A stretch of 64,000 nt of DNA from Prochilodus magdalenae. Its lineage: Eukaryota > Chordata > Actinopteri > Characiformes > Prochilodontidae. Location: assembly GCA_024036415.1 (NCBI GenBank), contig JAMWET010005504.1:106001-170000 (forward strand). The letters are read 5' to 3'. The notes beneath the pieces were generated by a model. That model was given only the letters and a program-made list of their open reading frames with translations. It made no database searches and had not been told where the DNA came from. This document shows, piece by piece, positions 25,751-37,800 of this stretch (position 1 is the first letter of the stretch; every line of letters starts with the position of its first letter). The position numbers and the translations under genes were made by a program.

Positions 25751-28700
25751 ATAATAAAACTGTGGTGACAGTAGTTTTATGTAGTAGTTCTATTTACATT
25801 ATGGGAAGGTTTCTTACATTTTAAAATGATTCTCCACACACAAGAGGGTTCAATAGGATCATCCGAAGAACCTTTCTGGCACTTTCATTTTTGAGTGCTA
25901 ATGTCCTTGCGAACATTCAGTTTAAAGAGGACCATGTTGGTATTACAACACAAAGCTACAAAAGTAGACAATGCTGCAATACTTACCTGAGACTTTGTCT
26001 TCCAGTTTGATGTATGCCACCTTCCCCTTTGCTGTTATCCGCATGCGGCCTGTCCAGTCAGGAGTGTCCAACTTCCAGTCAGCCGCCCTGCCAATAACAT
26101 AACGCCAGAGTTCAGACTGACACCATCAGCAAAGACTCTGCTCACAATACCAGGGCGTCCTATTTGTTTTTGTTCCCTTCATTAGCCAAGATCACAAATA
26201 TTTCTAACCAATCTGGCAATCAAGCCAGTGGGGTCACACATTATATTTTAATTGGTAGTGTTAATCAAACTCATTTTTAATGGCTGCAGAGAAGGAACAA
26301 ATTATATGACCCCACCGCCCACACACACACACACACAATAGTGCCAAAGTGATGTAATTAGGTTGGCAGGAACGTGGTGTCAGAAGCTCAGCAAGAGCTT
26401 CCTTGCACTCGACTAGATTCCAGATCTCCTGAATGGACATGGTAACAATTTGGCTAAATGGCCAGTCACGAAACACAGCTCGAAACTACCATTCTAAACT
26501 ACTGGCCTCTATAAATACTTCAAACATCACGACTCTTCTTACTCTCAGTATTGTGTGTAAAATCCTCAAGGCCCCCACATGACCCACATTATTAGTTGGG
26601 TTGCAAGAAAAATTTGGACCATCTGACGATTGCGTTTTAAACCACCGACATAGAGTGTATGGTTAAACGTATGAGGCCCTACTGCCTATGGTCACAACAC
26701 ATATGCACCATCATAAAAGAAAACACACATAATGAATTGTAGTTGTAGATGTGTGCGTGTGTACATATAGTATTTGTGCTTGCACGGCTGCTGACAAGAA
26801 TAGAAAATGCTGTTCAGGGAAAGCTGTGTTCCTGTTTGGCCTTAAAGTCCTCAAAAACATGCTTATGATTCATTAAATCCTTGAGTTTGAAACATTTCAA
26901 TAAGGAGAGTTGTTTAATGAATGTTCTACTTTTATTAGACATATGTCCCATATTTAATGCATCACAAACAGTCTGCAAGGAAACAGTTCACCTTCAAATG
27001 ACTTTGACTTTATTTAATTAACATGGACCATATACATTCATCAACATCATTATTTCATAATGTAAATGAGCTAGAATTAGCCAGCTGGCTAATTTATATC
27101 TGCAGTCCCTGGGCCGGTTGATTTAAAGAACAGCCACTGTTAAAATGCCAATCTGACATTGTATGATTATTCCATTTTGTGTCATTTACCTGATTGTAAG
27201 GAGCTTTAAAGAAAAGGTGTTGGGATGGATGATCTTCTAATGAGTTTAACAGATTAGAGCAGGGGTTCTTGACCTTTTCCACCCCAAAGCCCACCTGATG
27301 ATAACTATAAAGCATAGCGGCCCACCAGAACACTAAAATCAACTTTTATGAATATAATTTCTCAAAGAAAACAGGTTAGCTGTAAAAGCGCCCCATGAAA
27401 CATCTCCATTGGTGGTTGGTCATGTTGTCTCAAACTGAAGATGTTTTATTATCTACTGCTGATGTTACTGCAATGTTTTTATGTTAATGTATATTAATAT
27501 ACTTAATATAACGCTAATATGGTTATATGTGATCTATATGGGGCCCGCTACAAACAAGTGACTAAACCGGAGTACATGCCTACGGACCACTAGAGGGTGC
27601 TTCATGGCCCACTGGTGGTCTGCAGCCCACAGCTTTAGAAATCCTGGATTAGAAGCATTATCCTGTATGTAGGGACTGTTTTTTCCTGAACTGGAATACT
27701 GTGTAGGGTATTCCGTAGCTCCATTTGTCAGTGCATTCTAGTTATTGGAATAGACTACACCGCTTTTCTATGGCCTATTTTTAAATGGGCAATTTTACAG
27801 ATTTCTCAAAATGTCTACATAATGAAATGTTTAACATCTTAAGCGCTGTTATTCAGAGTAGCTTGATGCCATTTCATGCTGGTCTGTGATGGTATAAGCT
27901 ACTATACTGATGGTCTGATACTGGTTTACCTGGTCACCCTCTTTCGTCAAGCTGGTTAACAATCATTTCAGCCTCAAAACACCATTTATCATAGCTGTCC
28001 AAAGAAAAACCATGTTCTGTATCTCCGAAATGGCTACTTTTACAGGGGAGGGCAAAAACCTCTTTTAATGTAAGTCTAAGTCAATGGAACCAGACTTTTT
28101 ACCCTCTAGCAATTTTGGGACATTTTTGTGGGTCATCATGACATTTTCACAGAATGTGAACACCAGCTGCTGTGTTTACATAATGCATAAAAATATAAAA
28201 CAAAACAAAATGGTGATGACATGTTTTTTATTGGACAGCAACGATATAATAGTTAAACTGTGACCAGCATATTAATATCCACTGATGCCGACCAGCATGC
28301 CAGCTTCCTATAAGCAGTATATGCTGGTTATGCTGGTCTATGCTAGTTTTTCTAGTGCAGCACAATGAAGTGCAGGATATTTCAGGTTCACACCATTTTC
28401 CCATTCCACCATTCCACCAAGCTCATGTAGGTTCACAGGTTATTATATTTAATGGCTAAATTGACCACATTTGTGTTATAGACCATGTGACCCCTGGTTC
28501 CCATCACCACCACTGTATAAAAAGAAGGGTCTCTTTAATGCACCGCTTCACACCAAAACACCCAACGACTCTCTTTAGAGTCACACCCGGTGAAACATGC
28601 AGACACTGTGAAAATTCGGTGGAACTGCCCTTTAGCACCACAGAGGCTTGAGGCCTCCGTTCCAGCGTAGAAATCCCTGACAGGGGAAAGAGCACAGCCT

Positions 28701-29005
28701 GCTCTGCAGTGATGATGATGGGACGAGTTGCTGTGGATGCTGCTTCATTCTCTGAAACGGTTTCAGCACCCCATCCGGCCAGTTCAAACATGACCTCCAG
28801 CATGCACCGAGAGGTGGGGGGCTAGCTAGCGGGCTGACATGTACCGAAATGCGGGCACCTGGCTGACTGAGGCCCCCACGTCGTCGCTTGATGTGGCCGA
28901 TGTAGCCTACCTGTATCCACGGTTGGTCGCCCGCGGTGGGATGCGGTACACATTGACATCCGGCTTCACGCACAGAACCGACTCATATTCGCCCTCGGTC
29001 GTCAT
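22255..29005 (-). CDS. necap1: NECAP1, adaptin-ear-binding coat-associated protein, complete
   Basis: Coding exons in transcript order: 29005-28911, 26087-25987, 24980-24876, 24547-24466, 23954-23846, 23723-23579, 23002-22909, 22315-22255. All introns are GT-AG; the joined frame is 263 codons plus stop. The N-terminal half is the PH-like NECAP (PHear) domain: [80 protein letters not shown] and DHFKWVKQE. The tail has the conserved [12 protein letters not shown] block and two WxxF-type AP-2 appendage-binding motifs, WGDF and the terminal WVQF. Residues such as [22 protein letters not shown] and the NWVQF end favour NECAP1 over NECAP2, although the length equals mammalian NECAP2. The protein acts at clathrin-coated pits, binding AP-2 and helping recruit accessory factors. 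Intron 1 (about 2.8 kb) holds a hAT-type element; several introns hold simple repeats. Confidence 0.94.
23023..23056. repeat. (GAAA)n microsatellite
   Basis: Tandem AGAA/GAAA units in the necap1 intron just upstream (in transcript sense) of the acceptor of the seventh coding exon, where they read as a TTTC pyrimidine run. Confidence 0.9.
24391..24450. repeat. (GGGAGA)n tract in necap1 intron
   Basis: Purine-rich GGGAGA/GGAGAT hexamers close to the donor of the fourth coding exon. It explains the Arg-Gly-rich plus-strand ORF and the Leu-Pro-rich minus-strand ORF seen here. Confidence 0.9.
25698..25746. repeat. (AT)n microsatellite
   Basis: AT dinucleotide run followed by a few AAT units, inside a necap1 intron. 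Confidence 0.95.
27260..27646. mobile_element. hAT-type non-autonomous element in necap1 intron 1
   Basis: The element starts CAGGGGTTCTTGACC and ends with the inverse of CAGGATTTC, and is flanked by GATTAGAG on the left and GATTAGAA on the right, an 8-bp target duplication with one mismatch. About 387 bp with no coding capacity. The terminal CAGGGGTTC and 8-bp duplication are typical of hAT transposons. Confidence 0.7.
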
Positions 29006-29520
29006 CTCGAAAACAGTCTAATCGACGCGGGTCATTTATCAGCCTTCATCCGATTCGGTGGTGTTTTTCTGCTGGCCGGTGGTGTACTGCGACGTCAGTG
29101 ACGCTGACGACACTGAAAACCCTCGCAGCTTTAAAGCTACGCAGCACGTCTCCATCGATCTGACAGCGTGCGGATGGGCAGAGGCGCTCAGCGCTCCGGC
29201 CGGGCGGTGGTATACAGATCAGCGGGAGGGGTGCGCTTATTTATGGGATGCGAATTTACACCGTTTAGACTATTAACAGTGTGCAGCATATCAGCCGCAC
29301 CAGTCGTACAGCCACAGCAGAGCTCACGAGCGGTTTATTCTTTATTTGGCTGAAAGAAAGAGCCACGGCCACGCCCTCCTCATGCATATACAATGAGGGA
29401 GGCGGTTGTTTTTGACAGGTAACGGAAGCGGAAATTTCCGCCAGGGCTCGGGAAAAGCCTCCTCTCACGCCTCTCCATCGCTGCTCTCCGAGGTCGGTAC
29501 TGAATGTATTGTCGTTTTCT
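28820..29520. promoter_or_regulatory. CpG-rich divergent promoter of necap1 and epsin gene
   Basis: This interval has many CpGs against a CpG-poor background and contains the necap1 start exon (ATG at 29005, minus strand). The epsin-family gene lies on the other strand with its first coding exon at 31.8 kb, so its untranslated first exon is expected near here; candidate donors on the plus strand include positions after 29420, 29480 and 29680. No TATA box stands out. The sharing of one promoter is inferred from the arrangement. Confidence 0.6.
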
Positions 29521-31840
29521 TCATTATTGTCATCGCCGTGTCTTATTAGTGAATGATGGGAACAGATGAGTGAGGTGAAGGAGGTGTGATGTGCGTGCAC
29601 TAAGCCTCTGTGTGTGTGGAGGAGGCTTGCTGTGCTGTGTTAGCTGTGCAGGGCTGTGTCTCTGTCCGTCTGTGGTGCAGGTATCAAATGAACGTCCAGA
29701 CACGATCAGTGTTCAGCGATGCTTTGAGAGATACAGGCCCACAGATCAGTCTGCAGTGTCTGTATGCTTAGTGCGGGTGGCAGTGTTAATGACTTTGTGG
29801 ATCAGTGTTCAGTCTGTCGCTCTCAGTGTTGGGTACCGCAGTACTGCCGTGATGAGCGTTCACTAGCCCGCATAGCAGCTCCTGTAACTCAACACGCTCC
29901 GAGCAGGAGGACACAGGGGGTCCTAATAAACAGGGGGGATGTATATATGTGTACTTGGAGAAGGCGAGTCTATCTTATCTGGCCCACAGGCTGCAGTGCA
30001 TGCTGCTAAGACACGTTTAGGCTGCTTATGTGTGAACACATATCTGAGCCTTTAGCTTGTATGTGCTGTCCTGTGTTTACCCAGTCAAAGGAAGTATGTA
30101 ACGGGAGGATCTGATTTCTGCTTTTGCAGGTGTATTAATAACGAGCTGCACATGGAGTGAGCTCTCTGAAGCAGTGGGAGAGTTTATCAGCTATAGCCAT
30201 CGACCAGCACAAGCCATAACTACCATAATACAGTCCCAATCAGGTGGGAGGATTTACTCATGGCTTGTAATAGCTGGGCTCTTATTCTCACACAGTAATG
30301 TCCTCAAACAGACAATTTGCAATTATGGACACCTTATACTGTTTGGATGTTTAAGTATATCTGTAATACAAATGATAATAATGATAATAATTTTAGTTAT
30401 TATCTTTTTATTGCAGCATATGTAATAGGAACTGAATGTGTTTTTGTGGGAAGTAGAAAGGAGTAACAAAGCGACAGCCTGAAGCAAATACAGCACGCAT
30501 TTTAATACTGATTATATTTTGCACAATACAAATGAATCCTGGAATGACGTTTTTTTGACAATAGCCTCAACTTCTTTCTCTCAAAGACAAGAGTAGGGAG
30601 GAATGTTAGCTTGGGGTAGCACATCATTATCAAATATTACTCTTTTATAGTGTCAGATGTATAGACAGGCATTATGACGTTATTTTATTCTTATAGCGGT
30701 AAAGCATGTCTCTGTATGCATCTCTGAGCTTGTGTTGTTAATATCGTCAGTTCTTAAAAACAACACTGCTTACAGACTGCGTGGTTCATTATAAAGTGAA
30801 CACAATTAGACCTGTTTAATTGGATTTAGTGCAGCACAGTTCATAATACTTTGACAAAATATTATTGTTATTATTATTACTGCAAGTTCAGATGTACTTG
30901 TACCTGTACATTAAAAATGAAACCTTGTAATGACTACTGTGTCTTAAAAGCATCTCCAAATATCATAATCTCATTTTATTGCTTCATCAACTTGAATGCT
31001 CTAATTAACCTCAACTAGAAACATTAATATGTTAACACAAGGCAAATTTTCATAGACTTCATAGTAGGATGTCCATCATGTTGTCCATGTTTCCATTGAC
31101 AGTTTTGTTTGGCCTAATTTAGGTCATTTGGTCAGTGTCATATAAACATGGGACAGATGATGTTTATAGAAAAGATGACATAGTTGACCACTGATCAGCC
31201 GCATCAAATTCATATACAGGTTCTAACCATTGATTTAACCATATTTAATACGTTTGCCGTTCTGCCTGTGTCCATAGGCATAACTATGTTGGTACAACAC
31301 TAATGAAATAACTTCTCTGCTGAAAATGCAAACGTTTGGACAGCCCTGGTCAAACGACATGTTTTGCTGATTCTCTAAGTGAAGATAAATGACAGCAACC
31401 TCTACTGGGAACACAGTTCTGTATGGTTTAGTCCACAGTTACAACTGTTTGTTTACTTAATTGGACATACTGGGGGAAACCAATACATAAAATGTGAAGT
31501 GCAAAAGCTATTATCCAGCATGTTAAACTCAGTAAATTGAGATTATGCCCTAAAATGAGCAGAACAGTGTTGTCTGCAGAAGACTCACTATTTTCACCTA
31601 CTAAATCAACGGCTCATTGGGCTGTTTTCAGCGCTGGGACCTAAAAGTGCCTGTAGTTGCAGAAACATCCATCAGTCTATGTCCTGTGCTGTGAATTGAT
31701 GACTCCTGTTAGCACTGGTTTGTTGGTGTTTGTAATGATTCAGTGGAAGAAAAAAAACACTTTGCTATGCTTAAACTCTTTCCTCATTATCCTTCTCTGC
31801 CTTCTCTGATCAGCTGTCTATTGACTACACATCCGGCACC

Positions 31841-34800
31841 ATGACTCAGTCAATGCTACGCAGAACACTGAAGAACCTTGTTCAGAATTTCTCTGAAGCT
31901 GAGGTTAAGGTGAGATGACAATATTTAGACTGCCCTTGTAACCGTGCTTGCATTACTCTATTTCTCTTTATGGCTTTACCCATGTTTTCCCTAAACACCC
32001 AGTACTGCCATGATGTCTCTGTTGAGCAGTTTTCTGTAGCCAGATGTGCTAGAATTCCAGTTGGAAGGTTCATAGATTAATTGGTGTATTAAAAATAGAA
32101 TATATGGCCAACGCAAGAGCAACTCACGGTCCCCAACACTCCACTTACCCACAGCATTTCCCACACCTGATGCTTACATTGGATTACACTCTGTTTTGGA
32201 TCTACCTTCTCTATGTTTGCTGTACAAAATCTTTCCTGACTTGCCTGTAATCATACTCCCTAGATGTTGTAGTTCTTCTCAGTTTACATCAACGTTTCTG
32301 GAGGCACCCTGCTCTTCACATTTCACTGGATATCCTGCTTTAACACACCTCCAGTGACTCTGAAAGGGTTTGTTAATGAGCTGATGAGTTGAATCAGGTT
32401 TGTTGGCAGCAGGGAAAGCACTAAAATGTGCAGGGCTGCGTACCTCCAGGACATGGGCTAAGAGACACTGATGTATGCCAGAAAAGACAAAATAGTTCAC
32501 TGTATTAATCTAGCTAACCTCAGAGCGCAGTTCATGTTATTTAACAACACTGTAAGGGATGCGGCACTGTCAAAACACAGACACCACATGCTCACACAGA
32601 CACCTAAATATGTATCAAGCAAAAAAGTATGTTTTTTCGGCTGTGAGTCATGGGAAAAGTCACCTTGCAATGACAGTTAGCCAGGGTGAACCATAGCTAC
32701 AGTACAAACAATTATTTCACAATTATCACTGAGTATCAGTGAGTAATGTTTGTTTGAGCTTGAGCTGTTTTGGTCAACAGTTGGGAGCTACTACGCAGAT
32801 ACAGCTCAGAGGATAATCAGCTATTCAGCCAGTTTGGCCACTTTAAGTCAATGCTTTAGTGCTTTAATAACATTTCTTACTCTCCCTATAGACTTGATAG
32901 TTAATTTCCATCAAATCAAATACTGTGATGTAATATATATGTTTTACACAGTGCAGATGCACATATTTGTAGGCTAAAATGTGATATTGTCTTTACAATA
33001 ATTTACTAAATTAGTCCCCTGGCTACATTTTCACTCATAACAGACATGCGTACATCTTCTATGTGCAGAATTATTTGAATTTTGCCCAAATACATTTGAA
33101 ATAATCCAAAACAGAAACACGCTTATGCATGGTTATACTCGTCAAGGGAGCACTGATGTTTCTCTTTGCTTCTGTGTCATAGGTAAGGGAGGCAACATCC
33201 AATGACCCCTGGGGGCCGTCCAGCTCGCAAATGTCCGACATCTCAGACCTGACCTACAACGTGGTGGCATGCAACGAGATTATGGCCATGTTGTGGAAGC
33301 GCCTCAGTGATGACAAGAACTGGAGACATGTGTATAAGGTGAATGGGGTGAAGTAAGGAGAATAAAGAGAGATCATCACAAGACAACATAAAGGGGAGAA
33401 TTAGCTCAGTACTCTGCACATGCTTGTCTGCCTTCAGGTACCAAAAATCTATTGTAATTAAACATGGTCAGTCAGGTGTGTTCGGCATTGTTAGGTCTTT
33501 AGTTTTGCATAGAAGTTATATGACTAATTTAGCAATGGATGGATGGTTTAAACCATCACACACAGCCGCCTTAAACTCAAGCTGTAAAGTCAATCTGTCA
33601 AATTAAGTAACCTCAAATAGACTTGCTAGTGTGCCTGTGCCAGAGAACCCTTATTAGGGTAACTGTGGAAAATAATTGTGGTTAAACGGGTTTCCCTTGC
33701 TACCACTGCTTCCTATTATTGGCCTAGGTGGTCAGGAACTTTGTTGGACAGCTGTGGTGGGGCTGTGTCTGAGATGTAGTATTGAGCTGGTAGGACGCTC
33801 CTGTATTCTATTGACTGTTATTTAGATGCTGTATCAAAACTGCTAGTATTCAACTCAGCTCTGTTATTACTGCCTTGAAGTGCTCGCATTGCAGACATCA
33901 CACATGGCTGACATTTTAACCATGTACGTCCTGCAACAAACTGTCCTCTCTATTATGACACTCGCGTAATCACTCACAAAAGATCAGGCCTAGGTTCATG
34001 CTCAGTAAAGGGGAAACTGATCAGTTATAAATGGCTTGATCTGCCCCGATAATGATGTTTGAGATCGGATAGGAACGTCCCTATTTGAAAGATATGTGAG
34101 GAAAATGGAGAACATGTCAGGCTGTTCATGGCTATCGGGAAGCAGATGCATCACTTTAGCTTCCTATAGCTCCTCTGGAGAGCTGTGTTTCTGAGGTCCT
34201 TTCAGATTTCAGTCTGAACATGACAGTTTGTCTCGTTCATTTTAGCCATTTTGTGCCTCGTTTTACTGGTCAAAAAGCAAAAAAGACCAAACCTCATCTA
34301 TACAACAATCCTAAAAACACAGCAGTCTGAATTCTAGGGGATAAAGGGAGCTTGGAAATCAAAATGGAGCTCTGAGAAATCATAATAATGTTAAATATTG
34401 GCCAAATAAATGACCTGCTGTTTCAGCACTTTCAAGTTTATAAATCTCTCTCCCTCTCTCTCACTCTCTCTCTCACACACTCTCTTTCTCTCTCATTCTC
34501 TGGCACTCTCTCACAGTCTTTAACCCTGCTGGAGTATATGTTGAAAACTGGCTCTGACCGTGTTCCAAAGCAGTGTCAGGAGAACGCCCATACCGTCAAA
34601 GCCCTAACAGAATATCGCTTCATGGACAAGGATGGGAAAGACCAGGTAATTACTTGTTGATATTTCTGGTTGCCTGATTTTGTTAAATGAGTGTTTTGTA
34701 TGTCTTATCCTTCCCAAACATTAACACGGTGACAACACAAATTATCCCACGCAGTTCTTATTCTACCAACCAGAAGCTGCATATTTGTCATGCTAGCCGT

Positions 34801-37800
34801 CTACTCTTCACGCATCACGGTTCCTCAAGGATGTTAACCATGTTATAGAATAGTAATCTGCCATTTTGTCCTCCTATTAGCTTGAGCTGCCTAACAGCGG
34901 TACATTTAAACAGATATGGTTGGGCAATCTAGCAATTTTTAAGTATTGCTTTTGGTATGCTGTTAATCATATCACTATAGATTGTGTTTAGATTCAGTAA
35001 CTTTGTCAGATCTGAAAAATGCTATTACTTTTTGTTAGCAATTAAGCTTTTAACGCTGCTTGCTTTGTTTAGGGAGTAAATGTCCGAGAGAAAGCCAAGA
35101 TAGTGCTGGTACTTATCGAGAATGAGGAGAAACGGAAAGAGGAGCGGGAGTTTGCTATGAAGACTAAAGACAAACTGGCAACTGGTAAGACTCTATTTTT
35201 TAATTGCCATTAAAGGTTTAATCAGACCTTATATTTACATTTAAGGCATTTAGCAGACCCTCTTATCCAGAGCGACATACAACTGTGCTTAGTGTTCTGT
35301 TGGATAATGTTTTCCAGCTAGTATGAGAAGGTTAGCGTCAAAACTCATCATGAGCTCAGACACTGTCCGAACAAGGGGCAGTGCTGATAGCTAGTGAGAT
35401 CAATACACAGACATATATATATAAAGCAAAAGTGCACTACCTGGCAACCCCAGCCCAGTGCTCATATCTATAGAGAAGAAATGTTGGTCTTACCCCAAAC
35501 AAAGAAGTGCCTGAGATGAGTCACAAATGAGATTTAGATCAGCCTATTATAACATACAATCCCTTTTGAACCACATACTTTAATTTATTGGTTAATTAAA
35601 TAACGCTTTTGAATCTCAATCATGTTTATTCTGGATAAGCTTTCCCAGTGACGCTGCTTTATGCTGTGCTATGCTGATACAGCTTCACATCTTTAGTCCT
35701 CAAACTCTGGGCCTGTTTACTCTTTGCTTTAACATGTGTTTTCCGTGACCGGATCATGTTCAGGCTCAACTGCAAGAAAAGCCAGGTATAAACCCCAACC
35801 CCAGCATGCATCATGATCAGATTGGTCTGATCACATTTGGAAGTGGTCAGATCTTGACCACATTTAACAGTGTAAGCATAATAGGTGCTTGGCGTTATGC
35901 AATGAGCACAGGAAAGTTCCCAGAGTACTGACCAGCAGGAGAGAGAATAAATAATGAAATGGAAGATACGCATGTCTGGAGTTTTCCCCCAAACCAAGAG
36001 CCTTTTCTCATTCTGGACTGAGGAAAGGTAGCCAGGCCAAACTTGTAGGCTCAAGTACAATGGAAATGATATATCTGTTAATGCATCTTTTGTTTTCCAG
36101 TTTATCCAGATAAAATCCAGACATGATACGTGTGTCTTTACATAGAGCACATTACATTTAACATAGAATATATTTCTATCCAGACAAACTGTTGTCATCT
36201 TAGTTGTTTTACTATTATGTCTCTGGTTTTTCATGAGTTGTGGGCTCAGAGACTTTGGTGAGGGAATCCAGCATGTCAGATTAAAAACCAATTTGCAGTG
36301 AAAGTCACTAACTAACATAAAGTAATGCCTTAACAGTTGTTGTATGTGTACTTAACATTAGTTCACCCTTGTTAATGTATTGCGTCGTGTTAACTAAGGC
36401 AGTACTTCGTGTTCATTAGTCAATCTTAAGTGTTACCAAATAATGTATTAATATATATAAATGCATAGTTTTTGAGTTTTTATTTTATTTTTTTATTTCT
36501 TGATCCTGAATCTTTTGGGCACTGGCTACCTCCTTTGTTATAATCTTTTCCTTCATTCAGCCTCCGCAGACCCAAATGAGAAAGTGAAGGCGGAGATTCC
36601 TCCTTATACAGGGCTGCCGTCTTTGGACAACATCCCTTCTGTGGCTGATTTAACTGCCTGCATGGCAAAGAAGAAGGAGGAGCAGAGACGACTGGAGGAA
36701 AAGAGGAAAGAAGAAGAGAGAAGGGTGAGTGTTTTGCTTTCTTTTTTGTACAGCCATAAATCTTCAAAGAAATTATCAGAGAAAAATCTATATGACTCTT
36801 TTTAATTGATAGGATTATGTCTCAGTGTGTGTGTGGTTTGGATAATATGTGACCTCTTAGGGATGAAGCCATGTATTTACACTCAATGTCAAGAAATTAC
36901 CAAAGCCCTGTTAACAAAAAGTGTTTACACAGCGGGCATTTCTGCTGTGTTCAGGTGCTCATAGGAAGGCTGTAAAGATAACTAAGGACAAGAAGTTTGT
37001 GGGGTCCAGCCAAAGGCCAGTGTGACTGGACACTGTTTTTTATTGCAGTCAAGCAGGAGCTCAGGGGATTCATTCTTAAAGACTGAGATCGACTGATTAA
37101 ACCTAGTAGGCCTAGGTGTCCTTCTGCTGGATTGGAATGAAACCTTCAGGCACACTGACTCTTGGCCGACAATTACATCATTGCTATAAACAGGTGCTTT
37201 TTAGAAATGTGTTCCCACCACTCTGAAAAAATAAAGCTTGCTGCTTCAGAGAATTCTTTCTCTCCACTTTTGCCACTCTGTAAACTCATGTATCATTTAG
37301 AATCCAGAGTTTCCCCATGTGGAAATATCACTATGTCAGGTATTTGACACTGTGTTTCCAACACCTATTATACCACAGCATTGATATATAACCATTTAAC
37401 CAGCTATTAGAAATGACCTTTTTCAATTTCCTGTTTCTCATATTACTTATTTGTTTTCTTTGTTTTTTTAGCAGTGTGAACAGACCTTAGTGACAGGCCA
37501 AATAAACTGCAGCATGTAACCAAGGGTGTAATTATTAGTGCTTATATTGTGATCTAACATCTTCACCATTGAACTACAACAACTAAATCAACTTTACAGT
37601 ACAAAACAAGAGACACGTGACTTTAAGCCTGTGAGGCTTATGCAGAAAAGTTCCTTTGTAGTGTGATTTCCTGATGCTGTTGCTGATGTGATATGCAGTA
37701 AGAGCCCAGATACAGTCAGTTGGAAAGAACTAGCAGCAACAAAGGCTGAGTGATGATGAGGCAGAGTGAATGCCTAACCATCACCCCAGGCAGCTGGCAC

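Noticed and set aside
35659..36318. 219-codon minus-strand ORF in an epsin intron
   Set aside because: No recognisable domain, AT-rich composition like the intron, and no conserved pattern; kept only as a low-probability possibility.
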